NCBI GenBank assembly: GCA_036405815.1
Contig: DASWWX010000063.1
Location: 62,001-126,000 of the forward strand
DNA from: Solimonas sp036405815
Lineage (GTDB): Bacteria > Pseudomonadota > Gammaproteobacteria > Nevskiales > Nevskiaceae
Reading direction: 5' to 3'
Length of the DNA: 64,000 nucleotides
Part shown: positions 45,218-56,103 of the stretch, piece after piece
Layout of the letters: each line of letters starts with the position of its first letter
Numbering within the stretch: position 1 is the first letter of the stretch
Notes under the pieces: model-generated
The model's database searches: none
What the model was told of the DNA's origin: nothing
Seen by the model: only the letters and a program-made list of their open reading frames with translations
Made by a program: the position numbers and the translations under genes

Positions 45218-46402
45218 TCAGCCCGCGACCAGCGCCTTGATGCGCTCGACGCTGCCCTTCAGCACCTGGTCCGAGGTCGCGAACGACAGCCGCAGGTGAC
45301 CCTCAGCGCCGAATGCCGAGCCCGGCACGACCGCGACCAGCGCCTTCTGCAGCAGCAGGTCGGACAGTTCCAGGTCGGTCTTCACGCCCAGCTTCTGCAT
45401 CAGGCCCTCGACGTTCGGGAACACGTAGAACGTGCCGTCGCCGGACAGGCACTTCACACCGGGGATCGTGTTGAGGTCGGCCACCAGCGCGTCGTGACGC
45501 GCCTTGAAGGCCTTGACCATCTCGGTCACGCACGCCTGGTCGCCGGCCAGCGCGGCTTCCGCCGCTGCCTGCGCGATCGAGGTCGGGTTGGAGGTCGACT
45601 GGCTCTGGATGTCCGCCATCGCCGTGATCAGCTTGGCCGGGCCGCAGGCCCAGCCAATGCGCCAGCCGGTCATCGAGTAGGTCTTCGACACGGCGTGGAT
45701 GATCACCGTGCGGTCGTACAGGTCCGGGCAGGCGTTGATGATGTTGCTGTAGGCCTCGCCGGTCCACAGGATCTTCTCGTACATGTCGTCACTGGCGATG
45801 ACGATCTGCGGGTGCTTGCGCAGCACCGCGCCCAGCGCTTCCAGTTCGGCCTTCGAATAGGCCATGCCCGAGGGGTTGGACGGCGAGTTCAGCCAGATCA
45901 TGCGCGTGCGCGGTGTGATCGCGGCTTCCAGCTGCGCCGGCGTGATCTTGAAGCGCGTGGCCGCACTGGTCTCGATGAACACCGGCGTGCCATCGGCCAG
46001 CAGCACCATGTCCGGGTAGCTGACCCAGTACGGCGCCGGCACGATGACCTCGTCGCCGGTATTGAGCAGCGCCTGGCACAGGTTGTAGCAGGCCTGCTTG
46101 CCGCCCACAGAGACCACGACCTGATTTGGCTTGTAGTCCAGGCCATTGTCGCGCTTCATCTTGTCGATGATCGCCTTCTTCAGGCTGGGCGTGCCGCCGA
46201 CCGGCGTGTACTTGGTGAACCCCTTGTTGATCGCGGCGATGGCCGCGTCCTTGATGTGCTGGGGGGTGTCGAAATCCGGCTCGCCGGCACCGAGGGAGAG
46301 CACATCCTTGCCCTGAGCCTTCAACTCACCGGCCTTGGCCGTCACGGCCAGCGTCGGCGAGGGCTTGATGCGGGTGGTGCGTTGCGCGAGAGACAGTTCC
46401 AC
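45218..46402 (-). CDS. aspC: Aspartate aminotransferase (class I, PLP)
   Basis: A 394-residue fold-type I aminotransferase of the Thermus/Rhizobium-like subgroup (I-beta). PLP features are the lysine in VSKTYSMTGWRIGW, Asn in LNSPSNPSGM, and SVGGKQACYNLCQALL, which forms the phosphate cup. The C-terminal Arg lies in HLRLSFATS. It interconverts aspartate and oxaloacetate and may also act on prephenate, as some relatives do. The start appears to be GTG 46402 (MELSLAQRTTRIKPSPTL); no ATG gives the family N-terminus. A TATCAT -10 candidate is at 46467-46462. Confidence 0.93.
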   Translation of the reverse strand: MELSLAQRTTRIKPSPTLAVTAKAGELKAQGKDVLSLGAGEPDFDTPQHIKDAAIAAINKGFTKYTPVGGTPSLKKAIIDKMKRDNGLDYKPNQVVVSVGGKQACYNLCQALLNTGDEVIVPAPYWVSYPDMVLLADGTPVFIETSAATRFKITPAQLEAAITPRTRMIWLNSPSNPSGMAYSKAELEALGAVLRKHPQIVIASDDMYEKILWTGEAYSNIINACPDLYDRTVIIHAVSKTYSMTGWRIGWACGPAKLITAMADIQSQSTSNPTSIAQAAAEAALAGDQACVTEMVKAFKARHDALVADLNTIPGVKCLSGDGTFYVFPNVEGLMQKLGVKTDLELSDLLLQKALVAVVPGSAFGAEGHLRLSFATSDQVLKGSVERIKALVAG

Positions 46403-46559
46403 GAGTTCACCGTTTCGGGCCGTTTCCGGCCGCTTTGGAGGGGGTCCACAAACGGGGCGCGATGATACTGGAATCGGCCGGACGCGCCCACCATGAACGG
46501 ACGATCCCGCAGCCGCCGGCAGCCGGGACAAACCACGGCGACGCGGGAGCGCCGCCCCC

Positions 46560-46565
46560 TATAAT
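46560..46565 (+). promoter_or_regulatory. -10 element of the terC gene
   Basis: A perfect TATAAT, 44 bases before the GTG start. No good -35 is seen. The implied leader of about 37 nt is too short for a yybP-ykoY manganese riboswitch. Confidence 0.55.
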
Positions 46566-46608
46566 CGTTCGGTTGTTCCCCTACCCCCTGCCGTGCCCGG
46601 AGCCCACC

Positions 46609-47367
46609 GTGGACTTCCTGCTTGACCCGCAAATCTGGATCGCCTTTCTCACCCTCGCCGCGCTCGAAATCGTGCTCGGCATCGACAACATCATCTTCAT
46701 CTCGATCCTGGCGGCCAAGCTGCCGCCGGAACAGCAGGAGCGCGCCCGCAAGCTCGGTCTCGCACTGGCTGCGATCACGCGCCTGATGCTGCTGTTCTCG
46801 ATCGCCTGGATCATGAAGTGGACCGAGCCGCTGTTCACGGTCTTCGGCATGGGTATTTCGATCCGCGACCTGATCCTGATCGTCGGCGGCCTGTTCCTGA
46901 TCGCCAAGAGCACGCTGGAGATCCACGAGAAGCTGGAAGGCGAACAGGGCCATTCCGCGGCCCGGATCCCGGCCTCGTTCGCCGCCGTGATCGGCCAGAT
47001 CCTGGTGCTGGACGTGGTGTTTTCGCTGGACTCGATCATCACCGCCGTCGGCATGGTCGACCACATCGCGGTCATGGCCGCGGCGATCATCGTCGCCGTG
47101 ATCGTCATGGTGCTGTTCGCTGGCGCGATCAGCGCCTTCGTCGATCGTCACCCGACGATCAAGATGCTGGCGCTGACCTTCCTGGTCCTGATCGGCATGG
47201 CATTGGTTGGCGAAGGCCTCGACATGCACATCCCCAAGGGCTACATCTACTTCGCGATGGCGTTCTCGGTCGGCGTCGAGCTGTTGAACATGCGGCTGCG
47301 CAAGGTGTCTCAACCGGTGCAGCTCAAGGACGGCTACCGTCCGTCGGAACCGCCCGCCCAGCCCTGA
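46609..47367 (+). CDS. TerC family integral membrane protein
   Basis: A 252-residue protein with about seven membrane helices. Conserved acidic motifs are EIVLGIDNIIFISIL (residues 19-33) and its counterpart VVFSLDSIITAVGM near 138-151; these Asp/Asn residues are the likely metal sites. TerC/Alx/YgaP-like proteins export manganese or help metallation of secreted enzymes. Tellurite resistance is only a historical label. It starts with GTG 46609 (MDFLLDPQIWIAFLTL). It ends 17 bp before uvrB, so the two may share a transcript. It is divergent from aspC. Confidence 0.9.
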   Translation: MDFLLDPQIWIAFLTLAALEIVLGIDNIIFISILAAKLPPEQQERARKLGLALAAITRLMLLFSIAWIMKWTEPLFTVFGMGISIRDLILIVGGLFLIAKSTLEIHEKLEGEQGHSAARIPASFAAVIGQILVLDVVFSLDSIITAVGMVDHIAVMAAAIIVAVIVMVLFAGAISAFVDRHPTIKMLALTFLVLIGMALVGEGLDMHIPKGYIYFAMAFSVGVELLNMRLRKVSQPVQLKDGYRPSEPPAQP

Positions 47368-47384
47368 TCCCCGCCCCGGAATCC

Positions 47385-49442
<2,058 letters not shown>

Positions 49443-49455
49443 GGCCCGGCGCCGG

Positions 49456-49485
49456 TTGCGCCGGAAGGGCCAAAACGGGTATTGT
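49456..49485 (+). promoter_or_regulatory. Promoter of tRNA-Val
   Basis: TTGCGC (49456-49461) and TATTGT (49480-49485, 4/6) are 18 bases apart. The -35 hexamer is the same as at tRNA-Asn. Confidence 0.5.
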
Positions 49486-49510
49486 TCGCGCCCTTCGCTG
49501 TACGACCCAC

Positions 49511-49587
49511 AGGCGCGTAGCTCAGCTGGTTAGAGCACTACCTTGACATGGTAGGGGTCGGAGGTTCGAGTCCTCTCGCGCCTACCA
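49511..49587 (+). tRNA. tRNA-Val (anticodon GAC)
   Basis: A 77-nt cloverleaf. AGGCGCG (49511-49517) pairs with CGCGCCT (49577-49583), followed by A and encoded CCA. The anticodon arm CTACC/GGTAG encloses TTGACAT with GAC. The T-arm reads GGAGG-TTCGAGT-CCTCT. Its 3' third is copied twice downstream. Confidence 0.98.
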
Positions 49588-49726
49588 AATCGGTAGACAA
49601 AAGCCCCGTTCTGCGGGGCTTTTTCGTTGTACGTGAGTGGACTCGAACCTCCTCCAATCAGTGAGACGCACGCCGAGGCGTGCTCCAGGGTGGTTCGCCT
49701 GGGGCTCACGCGCCGCTGACGCGGCG
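49566..49726 (+). repeat. tRNA-Val tail repeat, copy 1
   Basis: The unit begins inside the T-loop of tRNA-Val, includes the tRNA 3' end with CCA, a terminator, an inverted copy of the T-arm (49639-49652) and a palindromic GC-rich stretch with ACGCACGCCGAGGCGTGC. Period to copy 2 is 161 bp. The first 60 or so bases are identical to copy 2. Confidence 0.93.
49599..49625 (+). terminator. tRNA-Val terminator
   Basis: AAAAGCCCCG (49599-49608) pairs with CGGGGCTTTT (49614-49623), loop TTCTG, then T. Confidence 0.92.
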
Positions 49727-49888
49727 TCGAGTCCTCTCGCGCCTACCAAATCGGTAGACAAAAGCCCCGTTCTGCGGGGCTTTTTCGTGGGTGTGTGGGT
49801 GGACCCGAACCTCCTCCGATCCACAAGACGCACGCCGAGGCGTGCTCCAGGGTGGCTCGCCTGCGGCTCACGTGCCGCTGATGCGGCG
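49727..49888 (+). repeat. tRNA-Val tail repeat, copy 2
   Basis: TCGAGTCCTCTCGCGCCTACCA and the following terminator match copy 1 base for base (quoted in parts: TCGAGTCCTCTCGCGCC, TACCA). The middle is diverged; the last third (from ACGCACGCC) again matches copy 1 with a few changes. The T-stem is lost, so this is not a functional tRNA. Its inverted T-arm copy is at 49801-49814 with one mismatch. Confidence 0.93.
49760..49786 (+). terminator. Second copy of the tRNA-Val terminator
   Basis: The same stem and loop as at 49599-49625, within repeat copy 2, followed by TTTTTCG. Confidence 0.88.
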
Positions 49889-49942
49889 TCGAGTCCTCTC
49901 GCGTCTACCCGTTCGGCAGACAAAAAGCTGCGTTCTGTGGGC
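49889..49942 (+). repeat. tRNA-Val tail repeat, partial copy 3
   Basis: TCGAGTCCTCTCGCGTCTACC matches with one change (C to T), then decays: the terminator stem reads AAAAAGCTGCGTTCTGTGGG and is no longer perfect. From 49943 to 50080 I see no gene or further repeat. Confidence 0.85.
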
Positions 49943-50080
49943 GGTTATCGTTGGCGCCGCATTGCCCGCCCTCGTCTGGATCTGTCGCTCAAGTACACCG
50001 TCAACGCAGCGACATGCGGATCGGGCATGCTTCGGCCTGCACCGGCGGCAGGGGGTCGTCGGTCCTGCCGAGCATCGACG

Positions 50081-52021
50081 ATGAAACGCCGCGACTTCCT
50101 GCATTCCAGTGCCTTGCTGCTGACCACGCCGCTGCTGCCCGGCTGCGGCAGCGATGACAACAACGATGGCGGGATCGACTCGCCTGTCGGCAACCTCGAC
50201 GACAGCGCGCTCGATTACCCGCGCGCCCTGCCGCTGCCGTTCGCCCACGGTGTCGCCTCGGGCGATCCGCTGGCGGACCGCGTCATTATCTGGACGCGCA
50301 TCACGGAGTCCTCGCCCTCGGCGGACGCGATCCCGGTGCGCTGGGAAATCTCGCGCAACCTGGATTTCTCGATTCCGCTGAAGAGCGGCGTGCAGCACGC
50401 CATCGCTGCGCACGACTGGACCGTCAAGGTCGACGTCACCGGCCTGGCGCCAGCGACGACCTACTACTACCGCTTCCAGGCCTTCGGCCGCACGTCGATC
50501 GTCGGCCGCACGCGCACGGCACCCGCCAGCGCAGTCGAGGAAATCCGGCTTGCGGTCGTGGCCTGCTCCAGTTACTGGTCCAGTCACTGGAGCGGCTACG
50601 GGCACCTCGCCGACCGCAACGACCTCGACCTGGTGCTGCACTGCGGCGACTACATCTACGACTTCGTCGACGAGGACGAGGAAGTGCGCGCGCGGCTCGA
50701 CCGCAAGGACATCAACGATGTCGACTACCGCGACTGGCTCAACCTCGACGAGGTCCGTCGTCGCTACGCGCTGTTCCGCGCCGACCCCAACCTGCTGCGC
50801 GCGCACCAGCAGCATCCGTGGATGATCGTCTGGGACAACCACGACATCGACCCGGACTACGGCAACGAGCTGTCGAGCCCGATCGACCCGGCCACCAGCA
50901 CCTGCACGCTGGCCGACACCGCGCGCGCCTTCCATGAGTGGACGCCGACGCGCCCGCTCAAGCCCGATGGCTCCGGTGAGTTCCTGCTGGTGAACGACGG
51001 CAGCTATCCGGCGCCGCCGAACCCGCTGCTGATCTATCGCAAGCTCGCCTACGGGCCGCTGCTCGATCTTTACGGCGTCGATACGCAGAGCAACCTGCCC
51101 GGCTACGGCCTCAGCGTCGACAGCAGCCACCTGCCGGACGGCGCGCCCAGCCTCTACGGTCGCCGCCAGTTCGAATGGCTCAGCGGCGAGCTGCTCAAAT
51201 CCGCACAGGCCGGCACCACCTGGCGCCTGATCAACAACCAGACCTGGTTCGCGCCGGTGGACATTCCGGACGTGGTCGACGGCATCCCGACGCCAAAGCT
51301 CGGCATTTCGCGCTGGACCGATTACGCCGCCGAACGCAGCGCGCTGTGCCGCTATCTGCGCGGCGACAACCCGGCCGGGCTGCGCGTGCGCAACAACATC
51401 CTGGTGTCGGGCGATGCGCACGGCAATCTCGGCTCGGACGTGATCGAGGACACCGCCCTGCTCGGCAGCTACGTACCGGGCCTGCCGCTGCCGAATCCGC
51501 GTTCGGGTTCCACGCCGGACAACCTGCTCGCCGGCTACGCGCGCCTGACCACGGGCAGCCTCGGCCCGGTCAGCGGTCGCGCCGCCTCGGTCGGCGTCGA
51601 GTTCGCGCCCAGTTCGATGGGCCGCGGCGGCGCCGACGAACTGGTCACCAACGCGATGGGCATCGAACCCGGCTCACCGCTGGGCGTAGTCGGCGCCCGC
51701 GCGCTGGAGCTGGCGCTGATTGCCGGCAACAAGAACGTGCAGTTCGTCGAATGGGTCGATCACGGCTACGGCATCGTCAGCCTCACCGCCGAACGCGCGA
51801 TCTTCGAATGGTGGTGGCAGGACAAGCTGACGCCGGGCTCTCCGGACGTGCTCGGCCAGCAGATGGTGTGCTGGGCACAGGCCAGCAACACCGCGCTGCC
51901 CGCGCGCTTCCAGGATCAGATCGACAGCGTGCTCGCGCATGGCAGAACGGTGTCGGCCACCATCGGCACGCGCACGGCGGCACCGGCGCCGCTGGATGCC
52001 ACGCAATTGAACCCGCGCTGA
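50081..52021 (+). CDS. PhoD-like alkaline phosphatase/phosphodiesterase
   Basis: A 646-residue exported phosphoesterase. MKRRDFL is a twin-arginine (Tat) signal, followed by a hydrophobic stretch ending LLPGCG. An N-terminal fibronectin-like PhoD domain (about 45-145, PFAHGVASGDPLADRVIIWTRI) precedes the metallophosphatase core with HCGDYIYD, WDNHDIDPDYGNE and SGDAHGNLGSD, which hold metal ligands. PhoD enzymes use calcium and iron and release phosphate from esters outside the cytoplasm. ATG 50081 is chosen because it opens the Tat signal. Upstream is the tRNA-Val repeat region; a Pho box is not evident. Confidence 0.93.
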   Translation: MKRRDFLHSSALLLTTPLLPGCGSDDNNDGGIDSPVGNLDDSALDYPRALPLPFAHGVASGDPLADRVIIWTRITESSPSADAIPVRWEISRNLDFSIPLKSGVQHAIAAHDWTVKVDVTGLAPATTYYYRFQAFGRTSIVGRTRTAPASAVEEIRLAVVACSSYWSSHWSGYGHLADRNDLDLVLHCGDYIYDFVDEDEEVRARLDRKDINDVDYRDWLNLDEVRRRYALFRADPNLLRAHQQHPWMIVWDNHDIDPDYGNELSSPIDPATSTCTLADTARAFHEWTPTRPLKPDGSGEFLLVNDGSYPAPPNPLLIYRKLAYGPLLDLYGVDTQSNLPGYGLSVDSSHLPDGAPSLYGRRQFEWLSGELLKSAQAGTTWRLINNQTWFAPVDIPDVVDGIPTPKLGISRWTDYAAERSALCRYLRGDNPAGLRVRNNILVSGDAHGNLGSDVIEDTALLGSYVPGLPLPNPRSGSTPDNLLAGYARLTTGSLGPVSGRAASVGVEFAPSSMGRGGADELVTNAMGIEPGSPLGVVGARALELALIAGNKNVQFVEWVDHGYGIVSLTAERAIFEWWWQDKLTPGSPDVLGQQMVCWAQASNTALPARFQDQIDSVLAHGRTVSATIGTRTAAPAPLDATQLNPR

Positions 52022-52045
52022 TCCCGCGGGCGAAGTCGGTTCGAT

Positions 52046-52636
52046 CTAGAGCGTATCGGGCGGACGCCGGCGCGCACGACGCAGGCGGTTCAGTACCAAC
52101 AGACCGCCGGCCAATCCACCGAGGTGCGCGAAATGCGCGACACCGGCCTGCGTGCCGGTGATGCCCGCATACAACTCGAACGCCGCGTACAGCGCCACGA
52201 ACACCGGCGCCGGCAGCGGGATTGGCGGGAACAGCAGCAGCAGTTTGCGGCGCGGGAACAGCATCGCGTACGCCGCCAGCAAACCGAACAATCCGCCGGA
52301 CGCGCCCACGGTCGGCACCGGATCGCCGAAGCCCACCGCGATCAGCTGCGTCACCGCCGCCGCCAGCACGCTGACCGCGTACAGGCGCAGGAACAGCGCC
52401 GTGCCCAACGCGCGTTCGATGTCGCGCCCGAACATCCAGATGCCGAGCATGTTCACGCCCAGGTGAAACAGGCTGCCGTGCAGAAAGGCGCTGGTGATCA
52501 CCTGCCAGAACTCGAAGCCCGCGCCCAGCGGCCACAGTGCAAAGGCCGGCAGCAGACCGTCCGGGCGCTGCAACTGCAGGAAGAAGATCGCGACGTTGGC
52601 GATCAGCAGGGCATGGGTGGCGGGCGCGGCGCGCAT
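52046..52636 (-). CDS. Rhomboid family intramembrane protease
   Basis: A 196-residue membrane protein with six hydrophobic helices. The catalytic Ser is in VGASGGLFGLL (GxSG motif) and the catalytic His in VAHFAHLGGLAGG. HGSLFHLGVNMLGIW carries the conserved His/Asn of helix 2. It cleaves transmembrane substrates within the inner membrane. I start at ATG 52636 because the next upstream in-frame start adds a short non-conserved stretch. It is convergent with the PhoD-like gene, and a GST gene reads divergently 108 bp away. Confidence 0.92.
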   Translation of the reverse strand: MRAAPATHALLIANVAIFFLQLQRPDGLLPAFALWPLGAGFEFWQVITSAFLHGSLFHLGVNMLGIWMFGRDIERALGTALFLRLYAVSVLAAAVTQLIAVGFGDPVPTVGASGGLFGLLAAYAMLFPRRKLLLLFPPIPLPAPVFVALYAAFELYAGITGTQAGVAHFAHLGGLAGGLLVLNRLRRARRRPPDTL

Positions 52637-52744
52637 GGCGAAATCGTTCAGGATCGGGCCATCAGTGTAGCCGCACGCTGCGCACACACGATGCCGTCAG
52701 CGCGTTCTACACTGCCCGCGCCGCGCCACCGCCCCGAGACCGCC

Positions 52745-53368
52745 ATGCACGCCGACCGCCACATCACGCTCTACTACGCCGCCAACAGCCGCGCCGCCGG
52801 CGTGCTGTTGCTGCTGCGCGAACTCAAGGCCGAGTACACGCTGAAGCTGCTGGACCTGCAGCGCAACGAGCAACGCAGCGCCGAGTACCTCGCAATCAAC
52901 CCCATGGGCAAGGTGCCGGCCATCGTGCACCGCGGCGCGCTGGTCACCGAACAGGTCGCGATCTATCTATACCTCGCCGACCTCTATCCCGAAGCCGCCC
53001 TGGCGCCGCCGCTGGGCGACGCGCATCGCGGCCCCTATCTGCGCTGGATGGCGTTCTACGGCTCGGCGTTCGAGCCGGCGATGGTGGACCACGCACTCAA
53101 GCGCACGCCCGCACCGCTGGCGACCTCGCCGTACGGCGATTACGAATCGGTGATGCGCGCCCTGACCGCGCAACTGGAACAGGGGCCGTACTTCCTCGGC
53201 GAGCGCTTCAGCGCGCTGGATCTGCTGTGGGGCACGTCGATCAACTGGATGCTGCAGTTCGGCCTGCTGCCGAAGACGCCGCTGTTCGAGGACTATGCCG
53301 GGCGCATCGCCGCAAGGGCCGAATACGTCTGGGTCAAGCAGCACGACGCGCAGGCGGCGTCAGCCTAG
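52745..53368 (+). CDS. Glutathione S-transferase
   Basis: A 207-residue two-domain GST. The N-terminal thioredoxin-like domain has YYAANSRAAGVLLLLREL, where Ser or Asn near residue 14 would contact glutathione. NPMGKVPAIVHRG supplies the cis-Pro, and LVTEQVAIYLYLADLYP supplies the Glu/Gln that binds the gamma-glutamyl group. A helical C-terminal domain (about 90-200) includes GERFSALDLLWGTSI. Possible roles are detoxification or glutathione-dependent reduction; the subclass is not clear. The 244-bp gap after it has several GCGCGCCGGC copies but no gene. Confidence 0.9.
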   Translation: MHADRHITLYYAANSRAAGVLLLLRELKAEYTLKLLDLQRNEQRSAEYLAINPMGKVPAIVHRGALVTEQVAIYLYLADLYPEAALAPPLGDAHRGPYLRWMAFYGSAFEPAMVDHALKRTPAPLATSPYGDYESVMRALTAQLEQGPYFLGERFSALDLLWGTSINWMLQFGLLPKTPLFEDYAGRIAARAEYVWVKQHDAQAASA

Positions 53369-53612
53369 ACGCGCCGGCCTGGCGCCTCATCCCGGCGATC
53401 TCCCCGCCACGCCAATTCAGCAATGGCGCGCCGGCGCACGCGGGAGTCAGTGACGATTCAGCGCGCCGGCCAAGAATCCGCAGACACCCCTCTCTGTCTG
53501 GCCGGCCCATGATCGCTTCCCGGTCGCACCCCATCGCGAGCCCCTGGACCGCCCCGTCCGAAACGTCGGGCGACGGCTCCCTTTACGGCATCGCAGCCAC
53601 GGCAGCACGACG

Positions 53613-55046
53613 ATGAACCTGCCAACGAGCTGGAGCTGGGAGCATGGCCTGCTGCTGCTCGGCCTGATGGTGGCCTCGGTCGCCTCCGCGCATGCCTTGC
53701 TCAACAAGCGCGACCCGCGCGCGGTCTGGGGCTGGATCGGCGTGTGCTGGCTGTTCCCGTTCGGCGGCTCGCTGCTGTACTTCCTGTTCGGCATCAACCG
53801 GCTGGAGATGCGCGCGCACAAGCTGCGCCCGCCGACCGTCAACCGGCGCACGCGGCGTCAGCCACGAGCGCACGCCCAGCAGCGGCCGGCGCTGCCGGCC
53901 AATCTGGGGGAGGTCGCGCGCACCGCGGACGTGCTGACCCGGCTGCCGCTGCTGCCGGGCAACACCCTGCGGCCCCTGCACAACGGCGAGCAGACCTATC
54001 CGGCGATGCTGGCGGCGATCGACGAGGCGCGGCACAGCATCGCCCTGGCCAGCTACATCTACGATCCGGACCGGATCGGCGCGCGCATCGGCGATGCCCT
54101 GGCACGCGCCCAGGCTCGTGGCGTGCAGGTGCGCGTGCTCATCGACGGCTACGCCGACTTGATGACCGGCTGGCGCGCCAGCGCGCTGCTGAAGCGGGCC
54201 GGCGTGCCCACGGCCCGGTTTCATCCGCCGCGCCTGCTGCCGCCGTCGCTGCACATGAATCTGCGCAACCATCGCAAGCTGCTGATCGTCGACGGTGTGC
54301 ACGCATTCACCGGCGGCATGAACATCAGCGATCGGCACTACGCCGACGACCCGACCAATCCGCGGCCCGAGAACGATGTGCATTGCGAGTTGCACGGCCC
54401 GATCGCCGCGCAACTGCTGGCCACGTTCTGCGAGGACTGGCACTACGCCGCCGGCGAGCGCTGGACGCCACCGACGATCGAGCCCGCCACGGGCGGCACC
54501 GCGATCTGCCGCGTGCTGGCCGACGGCCCCAACGAGGACGTGGGCCATCTCGCGCAGACACTGTTCGCGGCGATCTCCGCGGCGCACCACCACATCCGCA
54601 TCATGACGCCGTACTTCCTGCCGCCACGCGAACTCGCTGCGGCGCTCGAAGCCGCGGCTTTGCGCGGCGTGCAAGTGGACGTCGTGATTCCGAAGCAGAA
54701 TGATCAGCGCGGCGTGCACTACGCGATGCGCCACGGCCTGCCGCACCTGATCGACGAGGGCGTGCGCGTCTACGAGCAGCCGCCCCCCTTTGCGCACAGC
54801 AAGCTATTCATCATCGACGATGCCTACGCGCACATCGGCTCGACCAACTTCGATCCCCGCAGCCTGCGCCTCAACTTCGAACTCAATGTGGAGGTCTACG
54901 ACGAGGGCTTCGCCGGGGCGCTGAGCGCCCACTTCGACGCCGTGCGCGAGCGCTCGCATCGATTCGAAGCCGAACAGCTGCGCAGGGCCTCACTGCCCGT
55001 TCGTCTGAGAAACGCCTTCTGCTGGCTGTTCTCGCCTTACCTGTAA
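53613..55046 (+). CDS. cls: Cardiolipin synthase-like phospholipase D family protein
   Basis: A 477-residue membrane enzyme. Two N-terminal helices (about 10-28 and 37-60, with WGWIGVCWLFPFGGSLLYFLFG, read as WGWIGVCWLF then PFGGSLLYFLFG) are the cardiolipin synthase nuclease-like leader. Two PLD active-site motifs follow: NHRKLLIVDG (near residue 220) and HSKLFIIDD (near 395). Each has His and Lys, and an Asp downstream. It joins two phosphatidylglycerols or a related pair to make cardiolipin. The type (ClsA or ClsC-like) is not decided. rdgC follows after 143 bp. Confidence 0.9.
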   Translation: MNLPTSWSWEHGLLLLGLMVASVASAHALLNKRDPRAVWGWIGVCWLFPFGGSLLYFLFGINRLEMRAHKLRPPTVNRRTRRQPRAHAQQRPALPANLGEVARTADVLTRLPLLPGNTLRPLHNGEQTYPAMLAAIDEARHSIALASYIYDPDRIGARIGDALARAQARGVQVRVLIDGYADLMTGWRASALLKRAGVPTARFHPPRLLPPSLHMNLRNHRKLLIVDGVHAFTGGMNISDRHYADDPTNPRPENDVHCELHGPIAAQLLATFCEDWHYAAGERWTPPTIEPATGGTAICRVLADGPNEDVGHLAQTLFAAISAAHHHIRIMTPYFLPPRELAAALEAAALRGVQVDVVIPKQNDQRGVHYAMRHGLPHLIDEGVRVYEQPPPFAHSKLFIIDDAYAHIGSTNFDPRSLRLNFELNVEVYDEGFAGALSAHFDAVRERSHRFEAEQLRRASLPVRLRNAFCWLFSPYL

Positions 55047-55189
55047 GCCGTGGCATGCCAGGCGCGCGGCGGCTTCACAAGCCGGCGCCGCGCGCAAGAC
55101 TGCCGGCTGTCGCAGGCATGGGGTAAGGTGCGCCCCTCCTCGCGCCGTGAACGATTCCGGCGCCCACTCTCGCCGGGGCCGTTTCCGTC

Positions 55190-56086
55190 ATGTGGTTCAA
55201 GAATCTGCAGCTCTATCGACTCCCCCGCGGCTGGAACATGAGCGCGGCCGCGCTGGAAGAAAAACTCGCCGAGCGCCCGCTGCAACCCTGCACCGGCCTG
55301 AACCTGCAGACGCGCGGCTGGGTGGCACCGGGCGAAACCGATGCGCTGGTCTATTCGCAGGAGAAGCACCTGCTGATCGCGATGGGCATCGAGCAGAAGC
55401 TGCTGCCCGGCGCGGTGATCCGTCAGGCTGCCGAGGAGCGGGCTGAGCAGTACGAGCGCCTCAAGGGCTTCAAGCCCGGCCGCAAGATGATGCGAGAGAT
55501 CAAGGAACAGGTGATCTCGGAGCTGCTGCCGCGTGCCTTCGTGCGTCAGCGCAAGCTGCACGCCTGGCTCGACCTGCAGAAGGGCTGGCTGATCGTCGAT
55601 TCCTCCAGCCCCGGCCGCGCAGAGGAACTGGTGGAGCTGCTGCGCGACACGCTCGGCGAGCTGGCGGTAAGCCTGGTCGAAACCGATCACGCGCCGAGCG
55701 CCACGCTCACCGCGTGGCTGGCCGGCGGCAATCCGCCGGGCGCGCTGTCGCTGGACGACGAATGCGAGCTGTGCGGCAGCGACGCCAGCAAGCCGACGGT
55801 TCGCTACGTGCGCCATCCGCTCGAAGGCGAGGATGGCCTGAAGCGCCACATCGCCGACGGCAAGTTCGCCACCCGGCTGGCGCTGACCTGGAACGAGCGC
55901 GTCGCCCTGGTCGTCACCGAGAAGCTGCAGATCAAGCGCGTGAAGTTCCTCGCCGTGAAGGAAGGCGACGATCAGACCGCACAGAACCCGGAAGAGCAGT
56001 TCGACGTGGACTTCGCACTGATGACCGGCGAACTTGCGAGCCTGATCGCCGATCTGGAAAAGGCGCTGCAGTTCAAGAAGGGTTGA
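55190..56086 (+). CDS. rdgC: Recombination-associated protein RdgC
   Basis: A 298-residue DNA-binding protein. It opens MWFKNLQLYRLPRGW and contains the conserved GWVAPGE region and SQEKHLLIAMGIEQKLLPGAVI near residues 60-82 (read as SQEKHLLIAMGIEQ, then KLLPGAVI). The GLKRHIADGKFATRLALTW segment near 215-233 is also family-typical. RdgC forms ring dimers on double-stranded DNA and restrains RecA. Length equals the E. coli protein. It is preceded by a 143-bp gap with no clear promoter and convergent with the DUF885 gene. Confidence 0.97.
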   Translation: MWFKNLQLYRLPRGWNMSAAALEEKLAERPLQPCTGLNLQTRGWVAPGETDALVYSQEKHLLIAMGIEQKLLPGAVIRQAAEERAEQYERLKGFKPGRKMMREIKEQVISELLPRAFVRQRKLHAWLDLQKGWLIVDSSSPGRAEELVELLRDTLGELAVSLVETDHAPSATLTAWLAGGNPPGALSLDDECELCGSDASKPTVRYVRHPLEGEDGLKRHIADGKFATRLALTWNERVALVVTEKLQIKRVKFLAVKEGDDQTAQNPEEQFDVDFALMTGELASLIADLEKALQFKKG

Positions 56087-56103
56087 AGCGCAGCGGCGCC
56101 GCA

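Noticed and set aside
46566..46608. yybP-ykoY manganese riboswitch in front of terC
   Set aside because: This riboswitch is common before terC, but the -10 at 46560 leaves only about 37 nt of leader, and no two-stem aptamer is seen.
49582..49923. A 113-codon minus-strand open frame with an internal 54-residue repeat over the tRNA-Val tail units
   Set aside because: The frame runs over the tRNA 3' end and both terminators, and its repeat simply mirrors the 162-bp DNA repeat. No ribosome site or homologous protein family is recognisable.
53370..53470. REP-like dispersed repeat after the GST gene (three GCGCGCCGGC copies and a CACGCGGGAGTCAGTGACGA-like segment)
   Set aside because: The copies are short, GC-rich and not arranged as clear stem-loops. 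Without a genome-wide count they cannot be told from chance in this composition.
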